Below are positions 9,397 to 18,051 of a stretch of 35,671 nt of DNA, piece after piece (position 1 is the first letter of the stretch; the number at the start of each line of letters is the position of its first letter). The DNA lies in contig NZ_VJXY01000016.1 in NCBI RefSeq assembly GCF_014831675.1, forward strand, positions 124,094-159,764, in the 5' to 3' direction. The notes beneath the pieces were generated by a model. The model made no database searches. It saw only the letters and a list, made by a program, of their open reading frames with translations, and was not told the origin of the DNA. Origin of the DNA: Komarekiella delphini-convector SJRDD-AB1. Its GTDB lineage: Bacteria; Cyanobacteriota; Cyanobacteriia; Cyanobacteriales; Nostocaceae. Position numbers and translations under genes: made by a program.

Positions 9397-11169
9397 CTAG
9401 TTTTTAATCTTGACAGGAATCTCAACCAGAAACTCTGCCCCTTGCCCTGGAATAGAAATACAGCTAATTTTTCCGCCATGTTTTTCGACTATAATCTGAT
9501 GGCTAATTGATAAACCTATTCCAGTGCCTTTACCTATAGGTTTAGTAGTAAAGAAGGGGTCAAATAACCTAGAACGCGCTTCCTCATTGATTCCACAACC
9601 ATTATCGGCAATGCTTATTGCTATCCATTTGTTATCAAGTGCCTTTGTGCAAATATGGATTTTCGGTAATGGATAGTTATATTTTTCTTCTATACTACCT
9701 ATAACCCGTGACTCATTAATGTTTTGTAATGCATCAATGGCATTGGCAATAATATTCATAAAAACTTGATTGAGTTGACTGGGATAACATTCTATTAAAG
9801 ATAATTGACCATATTCTTTAATAACTTTAATTTCTGGATATCCTTGTCTAGCTTGCATACAGTGTTCCAGAATCATTAAAGTACTATCAATACCTTCGTG
9901 AATATCGATGTTTTTAACTTCTGCTTCATCTAAACGAGAAAAATTTCGCAGTGACTTAACGATCTCGCTAATTCGTTTCGTTCCCACTGTCATGGAATTG
10001 ATAATTTTAGTTAGGTCTTCAGCTAGAAAACTTAGTTCAGTTTCTTTGATTAATTCTTGAATCTCCTTTGGTGGATTTGGATAACAATCTTGATAGCTTT
10101 GGATTAAATTTAGTAAAATTTCTGTATATTGTTTAGCATAAATGAGATTACCATGAATAAAATTAACAGGATTGTTAATTTCATGAGCAATACCAGCAAC
10201 TAGTTGTCCTAAACTAGACATTTTTTCAGTATGAACTAGCTGGATTTGAGTTGTCTGAAGTTTATCTAAAGTTTTTTGAAGGTGGGCGTTTGTTTGTTCA
10301 AGGCGATCGGATTGATTGATGGTAGATTGCTCAGAAACATCCAATAGCTGAGTGAGTGTTGCAATTTTTGAGTTGAGATACTGAAAGTTATCATCCTTAT
10401 TTGTTGCAGTTGAAATTTCATTACTCACAACAAATTGACTTTGCTCAATAAAAATTTTCTCATCCTCAAAAGGTAGGATTGCCATTTTTACATTTAATGC
10501 TAACGGCCGTAACAAATCGACAGTTATCCGAGGAATTACTACTCTCAAAAACATGAGAACTACAAACATATTTCCTGATGGCAATAATCCTCCAAATCCA
10601 ACCACAGACTTGATATTAAATGGAATTACAAACGATGTTTGTGAAGGGATGTAGGGGCTACCCAAGGCATCGGGAATATAAAAGACGTTATACATCCGCT
10701 GTTCTAAATCAGTTAATAAATTGGAGTCTGGTTGCACTATAGTGCCGAGATTTAACCCTAGCTGTTGGATAAGTTGAAAAATCATTGGTATGCGGGCGAT
10801 CGCCTCTTCATTTGCTAGGGGAATTGCTTTGTGTCCCCCAGATTTATACCGCGAGTTCCATTCTGATTGTTCCCCAGCCGTTGCTAATAAGGTCAAGCAC
10901 TTGAGACTATCATCTGGTAGATGATTACCTAACAGATCTTGTGTACACTCTTGCAATTCTGATGTTAGTTCGCCGTAAGAGTGAGTTTTGAAAAAACGGA
11001 TAAGTACGCAGGAATTTTTACCAGATTGCTTCTCAATTAAATTTTCATAAAGATATTGGATAATATAATTGCTAGCCTCCTCCATACTGTTAGCTTTATT
11101 GCCTAAATGACGTAGAGCTAAACCGCATTCTGACATATCTCTTAAAGTAAATTTTTGCAAGTCATACAT
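9397..11169 (-). CDS. Soluble sensor histidine kinase
   Basis: A complete HisKA/HATPase kinase core follows a long N-terminal region. The H-box GIAHEINNPVNF has its histidine near residue 329. It is followed by the N-box NIIANAIDAL, the G1 box DNGCG, and LFDPFFTTKPIGKGTGIGLSIS as the F/G2 boxes. Residues about 265-315 look like coiled coil leading into the H-box, the common cyanobacterial arrangement. The first 245 residues carry no transmembrane segment; they are probably a cytoplasmic sensor region, possibly GAF-like at FVIPFNIKSVVGFGGLL, but I cannot name the fold. The start at 11169 puts AGGAG 9 nt upstream; the ATG at 11178 directly abuts AGGAG and is less likely. No response regulator is adjacent, so it is an orphan kinase. 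It converges on the epimerase gene. Confidence 0.93.
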   Translation of the reverse strand: MYDLQKFTLRDMSECGLALRHLGNKANSMEEASNYIIQYLYENLIEKQSGKNSCVLIRFFKTHSYGELTSELQECTQDLLGNHLPDDSLKCLTLLATAGEQSEWNSRYKSGGHKAIPLANEEAIARIPMIFQLIQQLGLNLGTIVQPDSNLLTDLEQRMYNVFYIPDALGSPYIPSQTSFVIPFNIKSVVGFGGLLPSGNMFVVLMFLRVVIPRITVDLLRPLALNVKMAILPFEDEKIFIEQSQFVVSNEISTATNKDDNFQYLNSKIATLTQLLDVSEQSTINQSDRLEQTNAHLQKTLDKLQTTQIQLVHTEKMSSLGQLVAGIAHEINNPVNFIHGNLIYAKQYTEILLNLIQSYQDCYPNPPKEIQELIKETELSFLAEDLTKIINSMTVGTKRISEIVKSLRNFSRLDEAEVKNIDIHEGIDSTLMILEHCMQARQGYPEIKVIKEYGQLSLIECYPSQLNQVFMNIIANAIDALQNINESRVIGSIEEKYNYPLPKIHICTKALDNKWIAISIADNGCGINEEARSRLFDPFFTTKPIGKGTGIGLSISHQIIVEKHGGKISCISIPGQGAEFLVEIPVKIKN

Positions 11170-11601
11170 AATAGACATCTCCTAAATATGTCTTAAAGGG
11201 ATTATGACGAAGTACTAGCTTAAGCAAGGACACGTAATTATCAAAACCCCTAATTTAAAATTATTTCCGCATAAAACAGTTATATTCTATACAAGATTGA
11301 ATTAGGGAAATTGAGGAGAAAGCCTTACCAAAGCTTCTTGAAACTGATATGCAATATAAATATTAAGTAATACGACAATTCTGAAAGTAATATATTATGC
11401 TGTTAATTTCAGTAATTATGCTGCTAAAGTTATTAGTCTTTTTTAATTTGGCTCCAAAACAAGAACTAGTGATGCTGGATACCATACTTATTCAGCTAGT
11501 TTCAAATTTGCAACACGCCTCTTGGCTAATACTCAGAAAACAGATTTTGCAAGAGCTATTTGGCTGATTAGACTTACTTTAATCAAAAGCGATCGCGCCA
11601 A
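11170..11601. other. Intergenic region upstream of the histidine kinase
   Basis: The region is A/T-rich. It holds one HIP1 site (GCGATCGC near 11590) and the ribosome site of the kinase gene. I see no RNA gene, no open frame with a ribosome site, and no repeat apart from the glgA terminator hairpin that begins at its left-hand neighbour gene's 3' side. Confidence 0.5.
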
Positions 11602-11647
11602 CAAAAAAGCTCATGATTAGCATATTAGAGCAATGCTATCATGAGCT
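11602..11647 (-). terminator. Terminator of glgA
   Basis: A long inverted repeat pairs AGCTCATGATTAGCAT (11608-11623) with ATGCTATCATGAGCT (11633-11647), with one bulged base and a 9-nt loop. On the minus strand the hairpin is followed directly by TTTTTTGT. It lies 28 nt past the glgA stop codon. Confidence 0.88.
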
Positions 11648-11674
11648 ATAAAAACACCTACTTACTTAAGAAAT

Positions 11675-13117
11675 TTAGGATTTACTAGTAGTTACTGCCT
11701 CGTTTAAGACTAACTCTGGTTGTGGTGTTTGCTCCTCTTCTTCTGGCAAGCCGTAAATTGATCTATACAGCTTCACATACTGCTTAGCAGACTGATACCA
11801 ACTAAAGTCTTGGCTCATACCGCGTTTTTGTAATTCTTGCCACTGGGGTTTGAAACGGAAGCCTTCCCAAGCCCGGATCATGCAGGTAAAGAGGTCTAGG
11901 GGTTCATAGCGGTCAAAGCAATAACCTGTGCCTACTTCATTTACGGGGTCGTAGTGCGATACGGTGTCAACTAATCCGCCTGTACGCCGAACAATGGGTA
12001 CTGAACCGTAACGCAAAGCCATCATTTGGCTAATACCGCAGGGTTCAAAACGGCTAGGCATTAAGAAGGCATCAGTACCAGCATAAATCCGGCGAGACAG
12101 GGCATCGTTATACAGTAGGTAAGTTGCCATGCGTCCGGGAAAGCGGGATGCTAATTGCCACATTTGGCTTTCGTAGTAGCGATCGCCTGTTCCCAACAGC
12201 ACAAACTGTGCATCTGTATAAGCCATGAAGCGATCAAGGATTTGCAATATTAAATCAATGCCTTTTTGTTCGACTAATCGCGTCACAATCCCAATTAAAA
12301 AGGCATTGGAATTAACTTCTAACCCCACTTCTTCTTGTAAAGAAATTTTATTCGCTTTGCGTTTATCCAGAGTCTCAGCAGTGAATGTTTGGGCAATGTA
12401 TTTGTCATTTTCTGGATTATAAACTTCGGTATCTATGCCGTTAATAATCCCAGATAACTTACCGCTAATAAAAGACAGCAAACCTTCTAATGTTTCACCA
12501 TAAGTAGGTGTTTTAATTTGCTCAGCATAAGTTGGAGAAACTGTATTTACCTTATTGGCATATTGCACCGCAGCTGCCATTGTGTTGTGCCCTTGCATGT
12601 ACCAAGGACACCAGGTAATTTTCTCCAAATACCAACGCCACGGGCCTTGATAAGCCAGGTTGTGAATGGTAAACACAGTGGTGATATCAGGATCTTGATG
12701 CATCCACACAGGAATCATTCCCGTGTGCCAATCGTGGCAATGGATAATTTCCGGTTTCCAATGATTCCAGGCAAATTCAGCTGCACCATTGGCAAAAAAG
12801 GTGAACCGCCAGTCTTCATCTTCTCCAGAGTAAATGCGGCGGGGCATGAAGACGGGATGTCCAAATAAGTACAAAGGAACATCAGTACCAGGCAAAACGG
12901 CTTCATAGACAGCAAAGTCCTGGAACATGGCAGATCCGCGCCACACAGGTTCTTTGGGAATTTCCATTTTGTCTGGCAGGAAGCCGTAGTAAGGCAAGAA
13001 TATCCGCACATCATGCCCCATTTCTCTCAAGAATTTGGGCAATGCCCCAACAACATCGCCCATTCCTCCTACTTTCGCAATGGGTGCTGCTTCTGCTGCA
13101 ACAAATAGAATCCGCAT
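11675..13117 (-). CDS. glgA: Glycogen synthase (ADP-glucose type)
   Basis: GlgA (GT5 family) extends alpha-1,4-glucan from ADP-glucose and is central to carbon storage. The 480 residues fit the family. Visible features are the N-terminal ADP-glucose-binding [13 protein letters not shown] (15-27), [50 protein letters not shown], the GT-B C-terminal [15 protein letters not shown] with the E-x7-type motif, and [10 protein letters not shown]. The region [17 protein letters not shown] resembles the cyanobacterial GlgA1 isoform as I remember it, so I favour GlgA1 over GlgA2. The last 25 residues, rich in Glu and Pro, are a variable tail. It lies 131 bp downstream of hemC on the same strand with a heptamer repeat between them, so joint transcription is possible but not shown. 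It has its own terminator. Confidence 0.96.
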   Translation of the reverse strand: MRILFVAAEAAPIAKVGGMGDVVGALPKFLREMGHDVRIFLPYYGFLPDKMEIPKEPVWRGSAMFQDFAVYEAVLPGTDVPLYLFGHPVFMPRRIYSGEDEDWRFTFFANGAAEFAWNHWKPEIIHCHDWHTGMIPVWMHQDPDITTVFTIHNLAYQGPWRWYLEKITWCPWYMQGHNTMAAAVQYANKVNTVSPTYAEQIKTPTYGETLEGLLSFISGKLSGIINGIDTEVYNPENDKYIAQTFTAETLDKRKANKISLQEEVGLEVNSNAFLIGIVTRLVEQKGIDLILQILDRFMAYTDAQFVLLGTGDRYYESQMWQLASRFPGRMATYLLYNDALSRRIYAGTDAFLMPSRFEPCGISQMMALRYGSVPIVRRTGGLVDTVSHYDPVNEVGTGYCFDRYEPLDLFTCMIRAWEGFRFKPQWQELQKRGMSQDFSWYQSAKQYVKLYRSIYGLPEEEEQTPQPELVLNEAVTTSKS

Positions 13118-13148
13118 GGTAATTTTTGCTTCCCCGGTTATGCCTATA

Positions 13149-13176
13149 CAGTTATCAGTTATCAGTTATCAGTTCT
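13149..13176. repeat. CAGTTAT heptamer repeat
   Basis: Three perfect CAGTTAT units are followed by CAGTTCT in the short gap between hemC and glgA, about 30 bp upstream of the glgA start codon. It is another member of the 7-bp tandem repeats that recur in this window. Confidence 0.75.
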
Positions 13177-13248
13177 TCACTGTTTACTGGCTACTGATAC
13201 TGTTCACTAATTACTTACTTATCTAACCACATCACCTCACCCAATAGC

Positions 13249-14220
13249 CTAGGAACCCCGCTGAATCACAGCAAAGATTTCTGTCAAAATTTCTTCTGCT
13301 CCCTTTTGCCGTAACAGGTGCGCTAGTTCTGTGCCTACTGCTTCGGCATTACTGGCTTCTCCAGCGACGGTATCTTTTACCATCTTTTGACCATCAACAC
13401 TGGCAACTATACCCGTTAAGGTTAATTTATTACCAATAATTTCTGTATTTACACCAATAGGTACTTGACAACCGCCTTCCAGATCGCGCAAGAATGCTCG
13501 TTCAGCGAGACAGCGATCGCGTGTTTGGGGATGTTCGATCGCTTTGAGTAAGGATAGCAATTCACTATCATCAGCACGGCATTCTATACCTAGAGCACCT
13601 TGCCCAACGGCGTGGAGGGAGATTTCTTTGGGTATAATTTGATGAACGCGATCGCCCATTCCCAATCGCTCTAACCCTGCTGCTGCCAAAATCAAAGCGT
13701 CGTACTCACCTGCATCCAGTTTTGCCAACCGTGTATTTAAGTTTCCCCGCACATCTTTAAAGGTAAAGTGGGGGAAATGGTGGCGTAACTGTGCTAACCG
13801 CCGCAGAGAAGATGTCCCGATTACCGCACCCTCTGGTAAAGTATCGATTTGTTTATCTTTATGTTTTTCATGGACAACTAGCGCATCTGCTGGGTTTTCC
13901 CGCTCTGTGATTGCTGCTAGTGTTAACTCTGCTGGTAAGTTAGTCGGCAGATCCTTTAAAGAATGAACTGCAAAGTCAATCTCTTTGTTGAGCATCCCCA
14001 GTTCAAGTTCTTTAGTAAATAGTCCTTTATCGCCAATTTTGGCTAATGCTACATCCAAGATTTTGTCGCCTTGGGTAGACATTGTGTGGACTTCAAAAGT
14101 GATATCGGGAAAACTTTTCTGGAGTTGCTCTTGTACCCAATATGTTTGAACAAGAGCAAGTTGGCTTTTGCGTGAACCAATACGAATAGTGCGTGTGGGG
14201 CTAGCAACAACTGAAGTCAT
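13249..14220 (-). CDS. hemC: Porphobilinogen deaminase (hydroxymethylbilane synthase)
   Basis: HemC joins four porphobilinogen molecules into hydroxymethylbilane, a shared step towards haem, chlorophyll and phycobilins. The 323 residues match the family. Visible features are [14 protein letters not shown] (12-25), [18 protein letters not shown] with the catalytic Asp90, [11 protein letters not shown] (substrate-binding arginines), [10 protein letters not shown], and GGCQVPIGV with Cys251, which holds the dipyrromethane cofactor. All key residues are present. No Shine-Dalgarno is obvious before the ATG, which is common in cyanobacteria. It is followed by glgA on the same strand. Confidence 0.97.
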   Translation of the reverse strand: MTSVVASPTRTIRIGSRKSQLALVQTYWVQEQLQKSFPDITFEVHTMSTQGDKILDVALAKIGDKGLFTKELELGMLNKEIDFAVHSLKDLPTNLPAELTLAAITERENPADALVVHEKHKDKQIDTLPEGAVIGTSSLRRLAQLRHHFPHFTFKDVRGNLNTRLAKLDAGEYDALILAAAGLERLGMGDRVHQIIPKEISLHAVGQGALGIECRADDSELLSLLKAIEHPQTRDRCLAERAFLRDLEGGCQVPIGVNTEIIGNKLTLTGIVASVDGQKMVKDTVAGEASNAEAVGTELAHLLRQKGAEEILTEIFAVIQRGS

Positions 14221-14634
14221 AAAAAATTATGTCAAACCAGGCGATAAATTCACTCTCATCTAGACTACCGTAGTGAGTGACTCATCTGATTGCCTTTGCC
14301 CAATTATGGTAAAGTTTATTTTTGTTTTTCTTTACATACTTTTACATTCTTTCTTGTTACTCAACATAGATGCGATTCATCGCGTCTCTAATTTTGACTC
14401 TTGTGTAGACGCGATGACTTGCGTCTCTACTCATTAGCTATAGGTCTGGTTTGAGATCCTCCTGTAATTTTTGGGTGCGCTGTTTTGTGGTCTTTTTCAA
14501 GCAAGTAAAATAGATAGTAAGAATAATACTTACACCTTCGTATCTACTTTTTTCAAACTCACAATTAGAAAAAGGTAAGCGCGATAACTTCACTTTAGAA
14601 GGTGCTATCAAGGTACTCGCTCGAATTGGGGAAA
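14221..14634. other. Intergenic region with palindromic repeat fragments
   Basis: This lies between the divergent hemC and kinase-like genes and should carry both promoters. At 14368-14430 there are two imperfect palindromes containing ATCGCGTCTCTA and GTAGACGCGATG, relatives of the GTAGAGACG-type interspersed repeats at 19784 and 22113. Close to the right-hand gene, GTAAG and CTTAC (about 14517-14533) form short inverted arms that could be an operator; this is weak. No RNA gene is seen. Confidence 0.55.
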
Positions 14635-15753
14635 ATGGCTAATAACCCTATAGAACTTAGAAAAAAGAAGTACTTTAAGCTAAGTTCACAAATCGCTCAG
14701 TTGGATAATGCACAATTGCGCTCTCTGTTTGACAATAGCGAGTTGAATGAGTCGAGTACGGGTTGGGGGATGAATCACGCCATCTTCCTTGGGGAATCCC
14801 AAGTCTTTGTGAAACGTGTTCCGGTTACAAACATCGAGTTTGACAACCTGTTCTCCACCAGAAACCTCTATAATCTGCCGACTTACTGCAACTACGGTTT
14901 CGGTTCCACTGGTTTTGGGGTCTTCCGTGAACTCGTGACCCATATTAAGACTACAAACTGGGTATTGGAGGGGACGATCGCCACCTTCCCACTGATGTAC
15001 CATTATCGGATTATTCCATTCTCTGGGCGGCGTGCGGATGTGGATAGGTCGCGTCTAAAAAGTTATGTAGAGTACTGGGGCAATAGTGCAAACGCCGGGA
15101 ATTATGCGTTAGATAGAGCGATCGCTAACTATGAGTTGGTTCTGTTTCTAGAGTACATCCCAGATGTTTTGGAAACATGGCTGCGGAAAAACCCCAACAA
15201 ACTCCAGAAACCTCTCAATGACTTACGCACGACAATTGACTTTTTGAGGACGAAGGGAATCATTCACTTCGACGCGCATTTTTGTAACATCCTCACCGAC
15301 GGCGAGCTGATATATTTGACCGATTTTGGGTTGGTACTTGATAAGAGTTTTACTTTGACGAAAGGTGAAAAGTCTTTCTTTGAGCAGCACATCTTTTACG
15401 ACTACGGAGAAGTTCTGCGGAATCTTGGTCACTTGGTTCAATTTTCGTATGATTCATGTTCAGAGAACAATAAACGCAGAATAATGGAAAAATATGGCAT
15501 TAAAGAAGGCTTAAAGCCTTACGAAGTGCGATCAATGTTACTCGACAACATCAAGCAGATCCATGCTGAAAAAGACATGAAGTTAGATGATTTCTATGTT
15601 GCCAGCATCGTCAAATATCGCAGCATCATTGCGCTGATGCAAGACTTTTTTTCTAATATGTGGGGAAACAACAACAAGGATACGAAACTTGATCATGCAA
15701 AACTACAATTGCTGCTCAAAGAGACGGGATTTATTTCTGACGAGGCGGACTGA
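14635..15753 (+). CDS. Protein-kinase-like (PKL fold) orphan protein
   Basis: This 372-residue protein has the catalytic hallmarks of the protein-kinase-like fold: a lysine in QVFVKR (K60), GIIHFDAHFCNIL corresponding to the HxDxxxxN catalytic loop (H211, D213, N218), and LTDFGLV as the metal-binding DFG (D230). The ATP-binding loop could be TGWGMNHAIFLG (about 42-53). There is no transmembrane segment and no sensor or repeat domain, unlike many cyanobacterial Ser/Thr kinases (Pkn). The C-terminal 130 residues are unassigned. The substrate could be a protein or a small molecule; I cannot tell. The ATG at 14635 is preceded by TTGGGGAAA and is preferred over a GTG at 14602. It stands alone, next to a broken gene. 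Confidence 0.8.
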   Translation: MANNPIELRKKKYFKLSSQIAQLDNAQLRSLFDNSELNESSTGWGMNHAIFLGESQVFVKRVPVTNIEFDNLFSTRNLYNLPTYCNYGFGSTGFGVFRELVTHIKTTNWVLEGTIATFPLMYHYRIIPFSGRRADVDRSRLKSYVEYWGNSANAGNYALDRAIANYELVLFLEYIPDVLETWLRKNPNKLQKPLNDLRTTIDFLRTKGIIHFDAHFCNILTDGELIYLTDFGLVLDKSFTLTKGEKSFFEQHIFYDYGEVLRNLGHLVQFSYDSCSENNKRRIMEKYGIKEGLKPYEVRSMLLDNIKQIHAEKDMKLDDFYVASIVKYRSIIALMQDFFSNMWGNNNKDTKLDHAKLQLLLKETGFISDEAD

Positions 15754-15932
15754 AAATCCTTCCAGGTTTAAAGTTGAAAAATCATGTTGTTAAGTTATTA
15801 AGGATAACTAACTATTGTGTGTGAGTGGAGCATTCGCGATCACACTTTCTACGCCCACCACTAATGTTGAGCAATGCTCGCCTCAGTTAAATTAATCATA
15901 AACTTCCTCGCTCCTTCGATTCTCTTGATTGT

Positions 15933-16619
15933 TCAAGTCGTCGATTTTGCCAACGGCTCCACCAGTGCCCGCACCCGTGCTACATCGCCTACATGAACTA
16001 AGGGCGTTCCATGAGCTGGCACGATCGCCGGATTATCCTCCAACGCATCTAGCACGGTCTGAGCTACAGCCTGTATATCCGAGCAAAACACTTTTGAGTA
16101 CACTCGATTGACCTTGAGTCCGGGCGCGCTCCCCGTTAGCCAAAACAATAGCTTAGTCCAGGAGTTTGGTAACGATGCCCAATTAATCACTAACTCGTCG
16201 AGATACACAACGGGTCGTTCACCTTGTCGAGCGATCGCAATGGTTCCTCCTTTTTTCGTACTAGGAACTTCTCGAAATTCCAGATGCGGCGCGGAAAGTT
16301 TGGACAACGGCATGAAAGGTTATCCAATTGGCTTGAGTTGAGCTAATGCAGTGGTTGGAGCATAGGGGATTGCCTGGGGATAGCGGGTTTGCCACTTTGT
16401 CTGACCCAAATCATGTCCTGAGTGCGGAGCAATCAGCGCTGTCACTTGTCCCATTGTGTCGATCACAGCAAAATCTGCTTCCGATAGCCCAATCGGGGGA
16501 CTGACGATCGCCAAAGCATTTTGATTAAGCAAAAGCGCGATCGCATTTGCTTTGTAACCATTTGCAACATACTCGTAAACCCAGACGTTGCTGCCTTCAA
16601 TCACTTCTTGCCAAACCAT
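15933..16619 (-). pseudogene. Metallo-beta-lactamase-fold-like protein, interrupted by an in-frame stop
   Basis: Two minus-strand open frames, 16320-16619 and 15933-16313, share one reading frame and are separated only by TAA at 16320-16322 plus two codons. Read through, they give about 228 residues of continuous protein. The real start is the ATG at 16619, with an excellent GGAGGA site 6-7 nt upstream. The ATG at 16313 has no ribosome site, which argues against a separate second gene. The N-terminal part (EVIEGSNVWVYEYVANGYKA, LALIVSPP-like strand, APHSGHDLGQTKWQTRYPQA) and C-terminal part (PAHGTPLV) resemble MBL-fold relatives that lack the full HxHxDH metal site. I infer a recent nonsense mutation or a sequencing error. 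The family call is moderate; the shared frame is direct observation. Confidence 0.75.
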
Positions 16620-16961
16620 GATATTCCTCCAATGGTTTGAAAAATCAGTAGGTGGCTGACGTTTATATTTCTTACTCAGTTCACTAAACCAAGATAATTC
16701 ATCAGCTTGCATTACAAGGCTGGGATAGTTGTCTTTTGCTCAATCTGATCCCCGCCACATTGCTAGCTTACCGTTTTGGGATGCTGGTTGATCAATTTGG
16801 CATTCTGTGGATGATTTGCAATCAAAGTACCGGATGACTGAACTGAGATAAAGCAATGGCGATAAACAAAGCAAACCTGTCGTCAGATGGAAGTTGAAGT
16901 TTGCCAGGAATGTTAAGAATAATTTGGTATTTTATAAATCTAAGCTTAGTTTTCATATTTT
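16620..16961. other. Intergenic region between divergent genes
   Basis: The 342 bp separate the interrupted MBL-like gene (minus) and the lipid kinase (plus). The open frame of the former extends upstream to 16712 but lies beyond its clear ribosome site, so this DNA is called non-coding. I see no repeat, RNA gene or hairpin of note. Confidence 0.5.
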
Positions 16962-17933
16962 ATGAACCGTTCCGCCTGCCTTATCTTCAATCCAGTTGCG
17001 GGTCAAGGTGATCCAGAAGTAGAACTGGCACAGATTCGGGAAATATTAGAGCCAGAAATTGACCTGGATATTTATCTGACAACAGAAGAAATCGACGCTG
17101 ACGCACTGGCCCATGCAGCAGTAGAACGGGGGGTAGATGCAATCATTGCTTCCGGGGGAGATGGCACGCTGTCAGCCGCCGCCACCGCTGTAGTGGGTAC
17201 AGAAATTCCATTTGGGATTATTTCCCGTGGAACAGCAAACGCTTTTGCCACAGCTTTAGGAATCCCTGACACGATCGCAGGTGCATGTCAAACAATTTTG
17301 CAAGGAGGTACTTGCAGTGTAGACGTAGCCTATTGCAATGATCAGCCAATGGTGCTACTTGCAGGTATTGGCTTTGAGGCTGAAACTGTAGAACTGGCAG
17401 ATCGGGAAGCAAAAAATCGCTTTGGAATGATGGCGTACGTCCTAGCAGGAATTCAGCAATTAAGAAACTTAAAAACCTTTGATGTTGAAATTGAAACTGA
17501 AGACAAGATAATTAAAACTAGCGCTGTGGCAGTAACAGTAGCAAATGCCGCACCGCCAACTTCAGTCTTAGCTCAGGGGCCAGCAGGTCTGGTTTATGAT
17601 GATGGGTTATTAGATTTGACGATCGTAGCTCCAACTAGCAAAGCCGGAGCGATAGCCGCGACATTCCATCTATTTCAAACAGCCTCTACAGGTAACGCCG
17701 CAGAGCGAGATGACATTGGCTTCCTGCGAGCCAAGCAATTTAAAATTACAACAGACCCACCACAAAAGGTTGTCTTGGATGGTGAAATCGCAGGCACAAC
17801 TCCGATAGAAATTAAATGCGTACCAGCCGGCTTGAAGATTTTTGTGCCATTAGTAGAAGAAATAGAGCCGACAGAAAAACTCAATGGACTCCCTAACTTG
17901 ACTGTTGAGATGAAAGAGCCAGAAGAGGAGTGA
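16962..17933 (+). CDS. YegS/BmrU-type lipid kinase (diacylglycerol kinase catalytic domain)
   Basis: Proteins of this family phosphorylate diacylglycerol-like or other lipids at the membrane surface using ATP. The N-terminal LIFNPVAGQGD (7-17) and the nucleotide-binding GGDGT (65-69) with downstream ISRGTANAFATALGIP (87-102) are hallmarks. The C-terminal beta-sandwich contains AGIGFEAETVELADREAKNRFGMMAYVLAG, DDGLLDLTIV and VVLDGE, all typical. Its 323 residues compare with about 300 for the family, and the extra length is an acidic tail (EMKEPEEE). The exact substrate cannot be read from sequence. The metallophosphoesterase follows on the same strand after 118 bp that contain a heptamer repeat. 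Confidence 0.92.
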   Translation: MNRSACLIFNPVAGQGDPEVELAQIREILEPEIDLDIYLTTEEIDADALAHAAVERGVDAIIASGGDGTLSAAATAVVGTEIPFGIISRGTANAFATALGIPDTIAGACQTILQGGTCSVDVAYCNDQPMVLLAGIGFEAETVELADREAKNRFGMMAYVLAGIQQLRNLKTFDVEIETEDKIIKTSAVAVTVANAAPPTSVLAQGPAGLVYDDGLLDLTIVAPTSKAGAIAATFHLFQTASTGNAAERDDIGFLRAKQFKITTDPPQKVVLDGEIAGTTPIEIKCVPAGLKIFVPLVEEIEPTEKLNGLPNLTVEMKEPEEE

Positions 17934-17972
17934 AGAGGAGTGGGGGGAAGCAGGGGACGAGAATAATTAATG

Positions 17973-18021
17973 ACTGTTAACTGTTGACTGTTGACTGTTG
18001 GCTGTTGACTGTTGGCTGTTG
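17973..18021. repeat. ACTGTTG (CAACAGT) heptamer repeat, 7 units
   Basis: Seven consecutive 7-bp units occur: ACTGTTA, ACTGTTG three times, GCTGTTG, ACTGTTG, GCTGTTG. The complementary unit CAACAGT matches what I recall as STRR3 of Calothrix-type cyanobacteria. It ends 30 bp before the start of the metallophosphoesterase gene. Confidence 0.9.
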
Positions 18022-18051
18022 CCTAATCTCTAGTGAAAGATTCAGGAGTAA

